Positions 55,200 through 63,693 of a stretch of DNA of 64,000 bases are shown one piece after another. The notes under the pieces are model-generated. The model saw only the letters and a list, made by a program, of their open reading frames with translations. It did no database searches and was not told the origin of the DNA. Source of the DNA: Halarcobacter mediterraneus. Lineage in GTDB: Bacteria; Campylobacterota; Campylobacteria; Campylobacterales; Arcobacteraceae. Location of the stretch: assembly GCF_004116625.1 (NCBI RefSeq), contig NZ_NXIE01000005.1, forward strand, positions 124,001-188,000. The letters are read 5' to 3'. Numbering within the stretch: position 1 is the stretch's first letter; every line of letters begins with the position of its first letter. A program made the translations under genes and the position numbers.

Positions 55200-55940
55200 T
55201 TGAAAAAACTAGTTGGTTATATAACATCTTCTGTTCCAAGTAACAATTTTTCAGTAGATTTAGCATTAAGTATGAAAGAAGCGGGAGTTGATATTTTAGA
55301 ATTAGGTATACCATTCTCAGACCCTGTTGCAGATGGACCTGTTATCGAAAAAGCAAATCAAATTGCACTAAAAAATAAATTTTCTTTAAAGGATTTATTC
55401 GAAGTTTCATCAAAGATAGCACCTAATATGGAAATGTTTTGGATGGGATATATGAATCCTTTTTATCATTATGGATTGGGTGAGTTTTTAAAAAAAGCAC
55501 AAGAATTTAATGTAGAAGGGATGATTATTCCTGATTTACCTTATGAAGAGGCTGCTTTAGTTAATAATCTTTTTGAAAAATATAATAAAGTAAATATCTC
55601 TTTTGTAGCTCCTACTCATACAGAAAATAGAATTAAACAAATTGTTGAAAAATCACAAAAGTTTATTTATATGGTTGCTTATGCAGGAATAACAGGAAGT
55701 GGACAAAGTGAGGATTTAAGTTCTATTATTAAAACGGTTAAAAAATACTCTACAACACCTTTATATATTGGTTTTGGAGTTGATGAAAAAACTTGTAAAG
55801 AGAAAGTAAAAGGTGTAGATGGTGTAATTGTTGGAAGTACTTTTGTGAAACATTTAATTGATGAATCTTTATCAAATAAAGAAAAAATTAGTAAAATTAC
55901 AGCCGCTGCAAAAGAAATTAAAGAAAAGATAAATGAATAG
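55200..55940 (+). CDS. trpA: Tryptophan synthase alpha chain
   Basis: 246 residues from TTG at 55200 (ATAGGA about eight bases ahead). Catalytic E34 and D45 sit in ELGIPFSDPVADGP, 11 residues apart as in the Salmonella enzyme (E49, D60); GITGSGQ and GFGVDEK loops follow. Makes indole from indole-glycerol phosphate. No trpB is adjacent, so the trp genes are split. Confidence 0.95.
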   Translation: MKKLVGYITSSVPSNNFSVDLALSMKEAGVDILELGIPFSDPVADGPVIEKANQIALKNKFSLKDLFEVSSKIAPNMEMFWMGYMNPFYHYGLGEFLKKAQEFNVEGMIIPDLPYEEAALVNNLFEKYNKVNISFVAPTHTENRIKQIVEKSQKFIYMVAYAGITGSGQSEDLSSIIKTVKKYSTTPLYIGFGVDEKTCKEKVKGVDGVIVGSTFVKHLIDESLSNKEKISKITAAAKEIKEKINE

Positions 55941-55945
55941 CTAAT

Positions 55946-56683
55946 ATGCATATTTTAGAAAGAGATGTAGAGTTTTTAGAAGAACAAAGAGAATGTTCTT
56001 ATTTTGATAATGAAATTTCAGATATAAGGTATAGGTATATTAGTAAATGTACCAAAGAAGATTATCAAAATATGCTAGAGCATGGGTGGAGAAGGTTTGG
56101 GAAAATGCATTTTGTACCAGAGTGTAGAAATTGTACAAAATGTATATCAATGAGAATTGACGTAAAAAATTATAAGTTTTCTCGTTCTGAAAAAAGAGTA
56201 TTTAAAAAGAATTTAGATACAAAACTCTATATTCAACCACCTTCTTTGACTTTAGATCATTTAAATCTTTATGATAAATATCATTCTCATATGAATAAAA
56301 AAAAGAATTGGACTTATTCTCCTATTGAGCCTGCTGAATATGATAGATCATATGTTCAAGGAAAAGATGAATTTACTAAAGAGTTCCTTTATGTAAGAGA
56401 TGATAAATTAATAGGAGTAGCTTTAGTAGATATTTTGTCTAAATCTATTTCTTCAATTTATTGCTTTTATGATCATGATTATGAAGATTTATCAATAGGA
56501 AAGTTTTCGATTTTAGCTCAAATTAAAATAGCAAAAGAATTGAATATTCCATATATTTATTTAGGATATTGGATTAAAGATCATTTATCAATGGGATATA
56601 AAGTTGCTTATAAACCTTTTGAAGTTTTAACTAATAGAGCAACATTAGAAGAAGAAGCTGTTTGGAAAGAGTATAAGTTGTAA
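55946..56683 (+). CDS. bpt: Aspartate/glutamate leucyltransferase (Bpt/Ate family)
   Basis: 245 residues. N-terminal ECSYFDNEIS and CRNCTKCISMRIDV Cys motifs, and a C-terminal GNAT-like half with YLGYWIKDHLSMGYKVAYKPFE, typical of the Bpt/Ate family. It adds Leu (or Arg) to N-terminal Asp/Glu and makes them N-degrons for ClpS-ClpA, both of which are encoded 8 kb upstream. Five bases after trpA. Confidence 0.9.
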   Translation: MHILERDVEFLEEQRECSYFDNEISDIRYRYISKCTKEDYQNMLEHGWRRFGKMHFVPECRNCTKCISMRIDVKNYKFSRSEKRVFKKNLDTKLYIQPPSLTLDHLNLYDKYHSHMNKKKNWTYSPIEPAEYDRSYVQGKDEFTKEFLYVRDDKLIGVALVDILSKSISSIYCFYDHDYEDLSIGKFSILAQIKIAKELNIPYIYLGYWIKDHLSMGYKVAYKPFEVLTNRATLEEEAVWKEYKL

Positions 56684-56693
56684 CTATTTTATG

Positions 56694-56699
56694 TTATAA
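56694..56699 (+). promoter_or_regulatory. Candidate -10 box of the periplasmic protein gene
   Basis: TGTTATAAT with TATAAT at 56694-56699, 31 bases before the ATG, in the 47-base gap after bpt. Confidence 0.4.
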
Positions 56700-56730
56700 T
56701 CTAACTCAATTATGTACAAAGTAGGATATC

Positions 56731-57069
56731 ATGAAAAAAGTTGTATTAATTAGTCTTTTTATTTTTTCTACTATCTTTGCAGAAACAATAGATGAAGACG
56801 CTATTTACAGTGCGGATTGCCTTATTTTAGAAGATGAAAACTCAATTGTTTGTAAATATACTCATGAAAGATCAGAAGAGGATAAAGAAATTCAAGTGCA
56901 ATGGATTGATCCTACGGGAAATATTTCAAGGGATAGAACTTTGATTATTCCAGCTGGACATGGATCTATTTATGACTTTAGATATATTGCAGGAAGAACA
57001 AAGGGAATATGGCAATTTAAAGTTGTTGATAATAAAAGAGAGACAATTGCTACTTTTGAAATTAAGTAA
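56731..57069 (+). CDS. Periplasmic protein of unknown function
   Basis: 112 residues with a clear signal peptide (about 1-17, cut before ETIDED). The rest is mostly beta-strand, with two Cys (about 31 and 42) that could form a disulfide and a WIDPTGNISRDRT loop. Not recognised. It stands alone with its own promoter-like box between bpt and fur. Confidence 0.6.
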   Translation: MKKVVLISLFIFSTIFAETIDEDAIYSADCLILEDENSIVCKYTHERSEEDKEIQVQWIDPTGNISRDRTLIIPAGHGSIYDFRYIAGRTKGIWQFKVVDNKRETIATFEIK

Positions 57070-57090
57070 ATACTTGAAAAAAGAGCAATA

Positions 57091-57112
57091 TAATTAAAAT
57101 TAATTTTAATTA
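57091..57112. repeat. AT-only 22-bp palindrome upstream of fur
   Basis: Perfect dyad with half-site TAATTAAAATT in the 127-base gap before fur. It might be a regulator site, possibly for Fur itself, but it is made only of A and T and such dyads arise by chance in this DNA. A flanking longer inverted pair (AAAAAAGAG at 57077, CTCTTTTTT at 57140) is also present. Confidence 0.3.
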
Positions 57113-57196
57113 ATAAGATTTTTTAAGTAAAATTGAACTCTTTTTTGCAATAATAAAGATTAGAAAACTAATTTAAGTATAATAAAAAGGTAAAAT

Positions 57197-57643
57197 ATGA
57201 CAGAAAGCTCTGAAGTAATTGATGAACTGAAAAAAATTGTTAAACAAAAAGGTTTAAAATATACAGAACAAAGAGAAGTTGTTTTAAATGTTTTACTTCA
57301 TGCTGAAGATCACTTAACAGCAGAAGAAATTTATAATTTAATAAAAAGTGAAAATCCTGACTCAAATATAGGAATTGCTACTGTTTATAGAGCATTAAGT
57401 TTTTTAGAGGAAGTAAATTTAATAGCATCAATTAACTTTGGAGTTGATGGTAAAAAATATGAAAGCAACAAAAAAGAACATCATGACCACTTAATTTGTA
57501 CTTCATGTGGGAAAATAATCGAGTTCGTTGATAATGAAATAGAAAAAAGACAAGAAAAAATTGCTAAAAAAAATAAATTTAAAATAACAAGTCACTCTAT
57601 GCAATTATATGGAATTTGCCCAGATTGCCAAAATAAAAAATAG
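57197..57643 (+). CDS. fur: Ferric uptake regulator Fur
   Basis: 148 residues. Winged-helix DNA-binding half with SNIGIATVYRALSFLEE, metal-binding HHDH (95-98), and two CxxC pairs (C101/C104, C141/C144) for structural zinc. More Fur-like than PerR-like to my eye. An AAAAGG site lies ahead of the ATG. Convergent with flavodoxin, sharing a hairpin that includes both stop codons. Confidence 0.88.
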   Translation: MTESSEVIDELKKIVKQKGLKYTEQREVVLNVLLHAEDHLTAEEIYNLIKSENPDSNIGIATVYRALSFLEEVNLIASINFGVDGKKYESNKKEHHDHLICTSCGKIIEFVDNEIEKRQEKIAKKNKFKITSHSMQLYGICPDCQNKK

Positions 57644-57668
57644 GAATAACTAAAAGTAATTCCTATTT
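57638..57668. terminator. Bidirectional hairpin terminator between fur and fldA
   Basis: A 10-bp perfect inverted repeat (AAATAGGAAT at 57638-57647, ATTCCTATTT at 57659-57668) with a nine-base inner ACT/AGT stem-loop. The TAG stop of fur and the TAG stop of fldA both lie in the arms, and each arm reads AAATAGGAAT in its own direction. A shared terminator is the simplest explanation. Confidence 0.6.
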
Positions 57669-58166
57669 AAACTCTTTTGATATTTGTTCTATCCAGTTTT
57701 TGATTCTTATATTCGTTATTTCTTCATCATCATTTTCTAAATCTAAAGGTAAACCTACAAAACTATTATTTATAGTAGCTTCAGATTTTTCAAAATTATA
57801 ATCTAAACAAGAAGTGAAACCTAAAATAGTTGCATTTGCTTTTGTTAACTGCTTATATAATGTTCCCATTGCATCAACAAAGTTATTTTTATATTTTTTT
57901 TGATCTCCTAAGGCAAAGATAGCAACTTTTTTATTTGTAAAATCTATTTTTTTAAATTCATCCCAAATATTTTGCCACTCTTTTTGCATTTGCCCATCTT
58001 CCCAAGTAGAAATTCCAAAAATTAGATTTTCATAATCAAGCATATATTCACAAGCCGTAACTTTAATGTTATATTGCTTTATGTCGTCTAAACTTTTTGC
58101 AATTTTATTTGCTACTTTTTGAGTATTCCCTGTGTTACTAGAGTAAAATAATGCTATATTTCTCAT
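57663..58166 (-). CDS. fldA: Flavodoxin
   Basis: 167 residues. FMN phosphate-binding loop SSNTGNTQKVA at about 9-19, the IFGISTWEDGQMQKEW loop around 48-63 and an ALGDQKKYKNNFVDAMG region are those of long-chain flavodoxins. Electron carrier, in this phylum essential for pyruvate oxidoreductase. Opposite strand to fur, and iron control is plausible but not shown. Confidence 0.93.
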   Translation of the reverse strand: MRNIALFYSSNTGNTQKVANKIAKSLDDIKQYNIKVTACEYMLDYENLIFGISTWEDGQMQKEWQNIWDEFKKIDFTNKKVAIFALGDQKKYKNNFVDAMGTLYKQLTKANATILGFTSCLDYNFEKSEATINNSFVGLPLDLENDDEEITNIRIKNWIEQISKEFK

Positions 58167-58193
58167 TTTATAATCCTTTTGGATTTTTTTATT

Positions 58194-58199
58194 ATTATA
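58194..58199 (-). promoter_or_regulatory. Candidate extended -10 box of fldA
   Basis: Read on the - strand it is TGTTATAAT, 28 bases upstream of the fldA start, with AAAGGAT as ribosome site. Confidence 0.45.
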
Positions 58200-58228
58200 A
58201 CAGATTTTTACATTTCTTGGTACTAATT

Positions 58229-58272
58229 GTTAATATAGTGTTAAGATAAAATTTAAAACCTGTTAAAGCAAG
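58229..58272 (+). promoter_or_regulatory. 11-bp-periodic GTTAA direct repeats, candidate OmpR-family operator
   Basis: GTTAA occurs at 58229, 58240 and 58262, with the degenerate TTTAA at 58252 filling the fourth register. One-turn spacing of direct repeats is how OmpR/PhoB regulators bind. It lies upstream of a TGTCATAAT box (58275-58283) and of the Spy-like gene that heads the two-component operon. Confidence 0.55.
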
Positions 58273-58310
58273 AGTGTCATAATTTTACTATATAAAAAAA
58301 AGGATAGAAA

Positions 58311-58793
58311 ATGAAAACAACAAAAATATTAAGAACAGTTGCTTTAGCAGGTTTATTAACTACGGGTTTATATGCAAAAGGTTCTTGTTCTGAAAAAGGT
58401 TTTAATGATAGAAAAGGTTTTTCAAAATCAAAAATGTTTAGTAAGAGAAATACAGATAATAATATATTAGGTATTATTAAAAAACTTGATTTAACAAAAG
58501 ACCAAAGAGAAGAAATAGCTAATATAAAAAAAGATATTATGAAAAATAGAGTTTCATTAGATAGTGCGTTTACAAAAAAGGATTTTGACAAAAAAAAGTA
58601 CATTGACTTAATGGAGCAAAAAAGAGATAATATGATAAAATCAAAAGCTGAAATGATTGATAGAATCCACTCAGTATTAACTGATAAACAAAAAGAACAG
58701 TTTAAAGTTTTATTAGATTTGCAAAAAGAAAAAAGAGACTCTAGGATGGAAAGAAGGATGAATTTTGATAAAAATTGCAATGGTAGAAGATGA
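58311..58793 (+). CDS. Spy/CpxP-like periplasmic protein
   Basis: 160 residues. A signal peptide (about 1-22), then helical sequence with two LTxxQ motifs, LTKDQREEI (about 62) and LTDKQKEQF (about 122), typical of Spy/CpxP, which bind unfolded proteins or control a sensor kinase. The tail is very basic. The downstream response regulator gene overlaps its end, and the whole resembles a CpxP-CpxR-CpxA layout. Confidence 0.82.
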   Translation: MKTTKILRTVALAGLLTTGLYAKGSCSEKGFNDRKGFSKSKMFSKRNTDNNILGIIKKLDLTKDQREEIANIKKDIMKNRVSLDSAFTKKDFDKKKYIDLMEQKRDNMIKSKAEMIDRIHSVLTDKQKEQFKVLLDLQKEKRDSRMERRMNFDKNCNGRR

Positions 58794-59448
58794 TTTAGAG
58801 TTAGCAGATGTTTTAACTCAATATTTAAAAAAATATAATATTGAAGTAACAAATTACGAAGAGCCTTTTTTGGCTCTAAGTAGTTTGAAAATAAATAAAT
58901 ATGATTTACTAATATTAGACTTAACCCTTCCTGGAATGGATGGACTTGATGTTTGTAAGGAAGTTGTTAGAAATTTTGATATTCCTATTATTATTTCAAG
59001 TGCAAGAAGTGATATTACTGACAAAGTAACAGCTTTACAATTAGGAGCTGATGATTATTTACCTAAACCTTATGACCCTCGTGAATTAGAAGTTAGAATT
59101 AAAACTATTTTAAGAAGATTCAATCATAATAATATTGAAGATAAAAATCAAATAAAAGCTCTTTTTGAGTTAAATACTGATAAAAAAGAAGTAACAAAAG
59201 AAGGAAAATTTGTTAAACTAACAGCTGCAGAATATGAAGTCTTATCTTTAATGATAAAAAGAGAAGGTTTTGTTATTAGTAGAGAGGATATTTTTGATAA
59301 TTCTAATTTACTAAATTCTGATTATGAAAATTCAGGTTCCTTAGCTGTAATAATAAATAGAATAAGGCAGAAAATTGAAGATAATCCAAAAGAACCAAAA
59401 TATCTTCACACAATAAGAGGTATGGGGTATAAATTTACAAATGAATAG
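58765..59448 (+). CDS. OmpR-family response regulator
   Basis: 227 residues from TTG with AAGGA six bases ahead, overlapping the Spy-like gene by 29 bases. Receiver domain with D9/D10, phosphoacceptor D52 and K101; winged-helix effector (about 130-227) with SREDIFDNSN and RGMGYKF. Likely activates or represses its own operon through the GTTAA repeats. ArsR/CprR-type regulators are the nearest relatives I recall; the exact name is not assigned. Confidence 0.92.
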   Translation: MIKIAMVEDDLELADVLTQYLKKYNIEVTNYEEPFLALSSLKINKYDLLILDLTLPGMDGLDVCKEVVRNFDIPIIISSARSDITDKVTALQLGADDYLPKPYDPRELEVRIKTILRRFNHNNIEDKNQIKALFELNTDKKEVTKEGKFVKLTAAEYEVLSLMIKREGFVISREDIFDNSNLLNSDYENSGSLAVIINRIRQKIEDNPKEPKYLHTIRGMGYKFTNE

Positions 59449-60676
59449 ACAATCAATATTTTTTACTATTTCAGTTAGTTTTATTATTTCACTTATTTTA
59501 GTAGTAATTAGTTTTTTAATTATAATGGTGGGAAATCAGAAAAAGTTAGAACATCATTTATTTGAAAAGTATCAACCTTTAACAAAAATGCTTTTTAGAA
59601 AAAAAAGTAGATATAATGATTTTAATTTTAAAAAAAATTTAGAAAATTTTAATTATGATTTATTTTTAAATAAAAGTGATATTGATTCAATAACCTATAA
59701 CCCTCAAACTAGCGTTATTGCACAAAGAAGATTTAGAGATTCCATAAATAGAGTTTTGCAATTAAATGATAGACAATTCTTTTATATGAATAGAAAAGGT
59801 AAGACTTATTTAATAGAAGATAAAAATGAATTTACTGAAAATAATTCAATATATATAATTTTAATTTTTGCAATAATTTTACTTACACTTATAATGTCTT
59901 TTTTAATAACTTTACGAAAATTGATGCCTCTAAAAATTTTAAAAGATAAAGTTAGCTCTTTAGGTGATGAAAACTTTGATTTTGAATGTTGTGATACTAC
60001 TAGAAAAGATGAGGTTTCTTTACTTGCTTTAGAGTTTAAAAATAGTGCTAAAAAATTAAAAGAATTAAAAGAAGCAAGAAATATTTTTATTAGAAATATT
60101 ATGCATGAATTAAAAACTCCTATAACAAAAGGAAAATTTTTAAGTGAACTTGAAAAAAATGAAGATAATAATGAAAAATTAAAAGAGGTTTTTAATCGTT
60201 TAGAGTCTTTGATAAATGAATTTGCTTCAATTGAAGAGTTGATTTCTTCTTCTAAAAATATTGAAAAAAGAGTGTTTTTTTTAAATGATATTATTGATAA
60301 TGCAAAAGATATTTTAATGTTAGATGAAAATAATGTAATAGAAAAACATGATAATATAAAAGTAGAGGTTAATTTTAAATTGTTTTCAATAGCAATTAAA
60401 AATCTAATTGATAATGCTATTAAGTACTCTTTAGATAATAAAGTTTTAATAAGAACTGAAGATAATAGTATAATTTTTGAAAATACTGGTAGTAAATTAG
60501 AATATGACTTAGAAAAATATTATGAGCCATTTTTTGCCAATAAAGAGAAAAGTGATAATTCCTTTGGTTTAGGTTTATATATAGTTTATAATATCTTAAA
60601 AGCAAATAACTATAAATTAGAGTATAAGTTTGAAAATAATAAAAATATTTTTATTTGTAAAAAGGAAGAAAAATAG
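59441..60676 (+). CDS. Sensor histidine kinase
   Basis: 411 residues: membrane helices about 9-30 and 137-157 enclose a short periplasmic domain; a HAMP-like linker; phospho-accepting H222 in IMHELKTPITK; N-box NLIDNAIKYS (N325) and G-box FGLGLYIV. Partner of the preceding regulator, sharing an eight-base overlap. Closest in plan to ArsS/CpxA-type kinases. Its stop codon TAG overlaps the ATA start of the next gene. Confidence 0.92.
   Translation: MNRQSIFFTISVSFIISLILVVISFLIIMVGNQKKLEHHLFEKYQPLTKMLFRKKSRYNDFNFKKNLENFNYDLFLNKSDIDSITYNPQTSVIAQRRFRDSINRVLQLNDRQFFYMNRKGKTYLIEDKNEFTENNSIYIILIFAIILLTLIMSFLITLRKLMPLKILKDKVSSLGDENFDFECCDTTRKDEVSLLALEFKNSAKKLKELKEARNIFIRNIMHELKTPITKGKFLSELEKNEDNNEKLKEVFNRLESLINEFASIEELISSSKNIEKRVFFLNDIIDNAKDILMLDENNVIEKHDNIKVEVNFKLFSIAIKNLIDNAIKYSLDNKVLIRTEDNSIIFENTGSKLEYDLEKYYEPFFANKEKSDNSFGLGLYIVYNILKANNYKLEYKFENNKNIFICKKEEK
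60662..60668 (+). promoter_or_regulatory. Ribosome binding site deciding an ATA start
   Basis: AAGGAAG lies four to six bases before ATA at 60673. In this frame a TAA at 60658 forbids any start further upstream and no ATG/GTG/TTG occurs before 60718. Confidence 0.55.
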
Positions 60677-61806
60677 TATTTGATGTAATTGTTATAGGAG
60701 CAGGTGCAAGTGGATTAATGTTTGCTTCTTTAGTAAAAAATAAAAAGATAGCTATCTTAGAAACAAACTCTAAAATAGGACAAAAAATAAAAGTAAGTGG
60801 TGGAGCTAAATGCAATATTACAAATGAATATTTAACTGAAGCTAATTACCTAGGAGATGAAATTTTTATAAAAAAATCTTTGGAATGTTTTTCAAATAAA
60901 GATTTATTAAAATTTTTAAATAAGAATAATGTTTATCCCACACTTAATCCTAAGATTGTAAAAGGAACTTACTTTTGTAACTCTTCTCAAGATGTTCTTT
61001 CAATGTTTGAAAAACTGACTTCTCATGTAAAAAAGTTTTTTGATACAAAAGTTCTTAGTGTAGAATATAATAAACACTTTCTTATTAAAACCCAAAATAC
61101 TACTTATGAAGCTAAAAAACTAGTTGTAGCAAGTGGAGGTCTATCATTCCCTTCTTTGGGAGCTAGTTCTATAGCTTATGATATAGCAAAATATTTTGGT
61201 CATGAAGTAAGTACTATTAAACCAGCATTAGTAGGATTCACTGTACAAAAAGAACAATTTTGGTTTAAGAAATTAAGTGGGATATCATGTGAAGTAAAAA
61301 TGAAAGTAGAGAATAAAGAGTTTTTAGGAAAACTGCTCTTTGCTCATAAGGGGTGTTCTGGACCTGCTGTTTTAAACAGTTCTTTATATTGGAATAAAGG
61401 AAAAATAACTATAGATTTTCTTCCTAAATCAAAGCTTGATAAATATTTAAAAGGGAATAAAAATATATCAACCGCTTTACCTTTACCTAAACGATTTATT
61501 TTAGAGTTTTTAGAGTCTATTAACTTAAAAGATAAAACTGTAAGCAAACTTACTAAAGATGAAAAAAACAGTTTATCTCTTCTTAAAAACTATGATTTTT
61601 CTCCTGCAGGCACTTTTGGTTATTCAAAAGCAGAAGTGACAAGTGGTGGAATTGATACTAATGAAATAAATCCAGAGACCTTTGAAAGTAAAAAAAGAGA
61701 AGGTTTGTTTTTTCTAGGGGAGTGTTTAGAGCCAACTGGTCAATTAGGTGGTTATAACTTTCAGTTATATTTCTCACAAGCTTTTTTAGCTGCAAAAAAC
61801 TTTTAA
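60673..61806 (+). CDS. HI0933/YhiN-type FAD-dependent oxidoreductase with apparent ATA start
   Basis: 377 residues if translation starts at ATA (60673). From there the protein reads VFDVIVIGAGASGLMFAS, the full first strand and dinucleotide loop of the family; a start at the first ATG (60718) would lose that loop, so this ATG cannot be right. Later motifs VSGGAKCNITN, ASGGLSFPSLGAS and the C-terminal GFFLGECLEPTGQLGGYN-like end confirm the HI0933 family, which carries FAD and whose reaction is not well known. The ATA overlaps the kinase stop. A sequencing error of ATG to ATA is the alternative. Confidence 0.82.
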   Translation: MVFDVIVIGAGASGLMFASLVKNKKIAILETNSKIGQKIKVSGGAKCNITNEYLTEANYLGDEIFIKKSLECFSNKDLLKFLNKNNVYPTLNPKIVKGTYFCNSSQDVLSMFEKLTSHVKKFFDTKVLSVEYNKHFLIKTQNTTYEAKKLVVASGGLSFPSLGASSIAYDIAKYFGHEVSTIKPALVGFTVQKEQFWFKKLSGISCEVKMKVENKEFLGKLLFAHKGCSGPAVLNSSLYWNKGKITIDFLPKSKLDKYLKGNKNISTALPLPKRFILEFLESINLKDKTVSKLTKDEKNSLSLLKNYDFSPAGTFGYSKAEVTSGGIDTNEINPETFESKKREGLFFLGECLEPTGQLGGYNFQLYFSQAFLAAKNF

Positions 61807-61851
61807 TAAAATCTAAACTTATTAAATTATGAACTATAAAGGATTAATTGA

Positions 61852-61888
61852 TATAATATATACTTAATTTGGACATAATCAAAAAGGG
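61852..61888 (+). promoter_or_regulatory. Promoter and ribosome site of the soluble chemoreceptor gene
   Basis: TATAAT at 61852-61857 would start RNA near 61864, and AAAAAGGG (61881-61888) suits a GTG at 61896. This argues against the TTG at 61869, which would be almost leaderless. Confidence 0.45.
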
Positions 61889-61895
61889 TATGGGA

Positions 61896-63296
61896 GTGTT
61901 TTTTTCAAATTCAAAAAAGTATGAAGAAGAGATTAAAAGTTTACATAAACAAATAGAACTTTTAAAAGAGGAAGTATCTTTAAAAGATAAAAAGATAGAT
62001 ACTATAGAAAAGCAAATAAAAAACTCAGTTTCAGAGGAAAAGTTATTTCATCTTCAAAAAGAAAATGCTTTATTTAAACAAATGGCAGCAATATCTCAAG
62101 AAGAAGGTTTGGTTTCTTTTAATCCTAATGGTGAAATGATTTTTATAAATAAAAGAGCAAAAGAGCATCAAGTTGATACGAATATAATTCTTAATGCTAT
62201 AAAAAATAATGAAGATAGAGTTATTTTAAATGATTGTGAAGCTTCATTACTTGTTGAAAACTTTGAAGGAAATACTATTGTTTCTTTAAAACAGACTTCA
62301 ATTCATGATAATAAAGATGGAGGTTTGTTAGAACGTCATAATAAGAATATGACAAAATCTTTAAGTACTACACAAACTGCTTATTTAGAACTCTTAGAAG
62401 AACTTAAAAGTATGATGAAAGAGTCTAAGGAAACAGCAGATGGTTCAACAGAGGGGCTAACTTTAACAAATGAAATTGTTGCTGATACTGAAAATTTACA
62501 TACTGAAATAGAAATTGAACATGAGGTTGTAAACTCTTTAGTTGCCAAAAGTAAGGATATTGCAGATGTTATTAATATTATTCAAGAAATAGCATTTCAG
62601 ACAAATATTCTTTCATTAAATGCTGCTGTTGAAGCTGCAACTGCTGGTGAAGCTGGAAAAGGTTTTGCTGTAGTTGCACAAGAAGTTAGAAATCTTGCAA
62701 ATAGATCTGCTGAAGCTGCTTCTCAAATAAAAAATGTAGTTGATTTAATTCAACAAGAAACTCATAAAATAAAAAATAGTTCTGATGTTGTTTCAGAGGT
62801 TGTTGCAGAAACTAAGAATAGAGTTGAGGTTTTAAGTGGTTTAATGAATGGCTTCCAAAGAAATGCAAATAGGTCAGTGTATGAAGTGGAAAGTGTTTCA
62901 AATAAAATTTTTATAAATTTAGCTAAATTAGACCATGTAATTTATAAAAACAATCTTTATCAACTAATTTTTGGAGGAGAGCATAGTTTCCAAGCTGTAG
63001 ACCATCATAATTGTAGATTGGGTAAATGGTATGAAACAGGATTAGGAAAAGAAGAGTTTAGTTTTGTTCCTTCATATAAAGGCCTAGAAAGAAGTCACGA
63101 AATTGTACATGATGAAGCAAATGCATTAGCAAATGAATGTTCAGGGAATGAAGTTTCATGCTCAAAACAATTAATTGAAGAAAAAATAGAGTTAGTTGAA
63201 AATGCGAGTGAGGAAGTATTTGAATATTTAGATAGAATATTAAGTGAAAAAAATGATGCTGTTATGAAAGAAGCAGCAAAAAAACTCTTTAATTAA
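61896..63296 (+). CDS. Soluble methyl-accepting chemotaxis protein with CZB domain (TlpD-like)
   Basis: About 466 residues, no membrane helix. N-terminal coiled coil (about 8-60), a small PAS-like region (about 65-135), an MCP signalling hairpin with [20 protein letters not shown] and [15 protein letters not shown] (about 231-268) and a C-terminal CZB zinc-binding domain with H347, C373 in NCRLGKWY, H401 and H405. That is the architecture of H. pylori TlpD, a cytosolic sensor of oxidants. The start is uncertain: GTG at 61896 suits the ribosome site; ATG 61890 and TTG 61869 are in frame. Followed by a single-domain response regulator. Confidence 0.88.
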   Translation: MFFSNSKKYEEEIKSLHKQIELLKEEVSLKDKKIDTIEKQIKNSVSEEKLFHLQKENALFKQMAAISQEEGLVSFNPNGEMIFINKRAKEHQVDTNIILNAIKNNEDRVILNDCEASLLVENFEGNTIVSLKQTSIHDNKDGGLLERHNKNMTKSLSTTQTAYLELLEELKSMMKESKETADGSTEGLTLTNEIVADTENLHTEIEIEHEVVNSLVAKSKDIADVINIIQEIAFQTNILSLNAAVEAATAGEAGKGFAVVAQEVRNLANRSAEAASQIKNVVDLIQQETHKIKNSSDVVSEVVAETKNRVEVLSGLMNGFQRNANRSVYEVESVSNKIFINLAKLDHVIYKNNLYQLIFGGEHSFQAVDHHNCRLGKWYETGLGKEEFSFVPSYKGLERSHEIVHDEANALANECSGNEVSCSKQLIEEKIELVENASEEVFEYLDRILSEKNDAVMKEAAKKLFN

Positions 63297-63307
63297 AAGG
63301 AAGTTCC

Positions 63308-63685
63308 ATGGAAGAGAAAGTTTATAAAATAGCAATAGTTGATGATGAGCTGGAAATATTAAGTCTTTTAGATAGGTATTTAAGTAAAAAAGATAAATAT
63401 ACAGTATCTACTTTCTCCAACCCTAAAGTAGCTTTAGACTCTTGTATTAGAGATGATTATGATTTAATTCTTCTAGATATTATGATGCCTCAACTTAGTG
63501 GAGTAGAATTTCTTGAACAAATAAAAGAGAAAAAAGCTAAACAGAAAGTTTGTATGATGACAGCATATTCTACTTTAGATAAAGTTCTTAAATCACATAA
63601 AGAAGGAGCAGAAAATTATATTATGAAACCTTTTTCTTCTTTACAAGCTTTAGATGAGAAAATTGAATCTATATTAAATAAATAA
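63308..63685 (+). CDS. Single-domain response regulator (CheY-like)
   Basis: 125 residues: acidic pair D12/D13, phosphoacceptor D57 in LLDIMMPQLSG, T85 and K107. It lacks an output domain. Twelve bases after the chemoreceptor gene and eight before a membrane sensor, so its kinase may be that sensor. Less like canonical CheY than the protein at 9639 (no TDWNMPNM). Confidence 0.88.
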   Translation: MEEKVYKIAIVDDELEILSLLDRYLSKKDKYTVSTFSNPKVALDSCIRDDYDLILLDIMMPQLSGVEFLEQIKEKKAKQKVCMMTAYSTLDKVLKSHKEGAENYIMKPFSSLQALDEKIESILNK

Positions 63686-63693
63686 AAAATTAG

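Noticed and set aside
58277-58852. A 191-codon open frame on the - strand opposite the Spy-like gene
   Set aside because: It is antisense to a gene with a signal peptide and LTxxQ motifs and its translation is a Leu/Ser/Phe-rich run typical of the reverse of AT-rich coding DNA.
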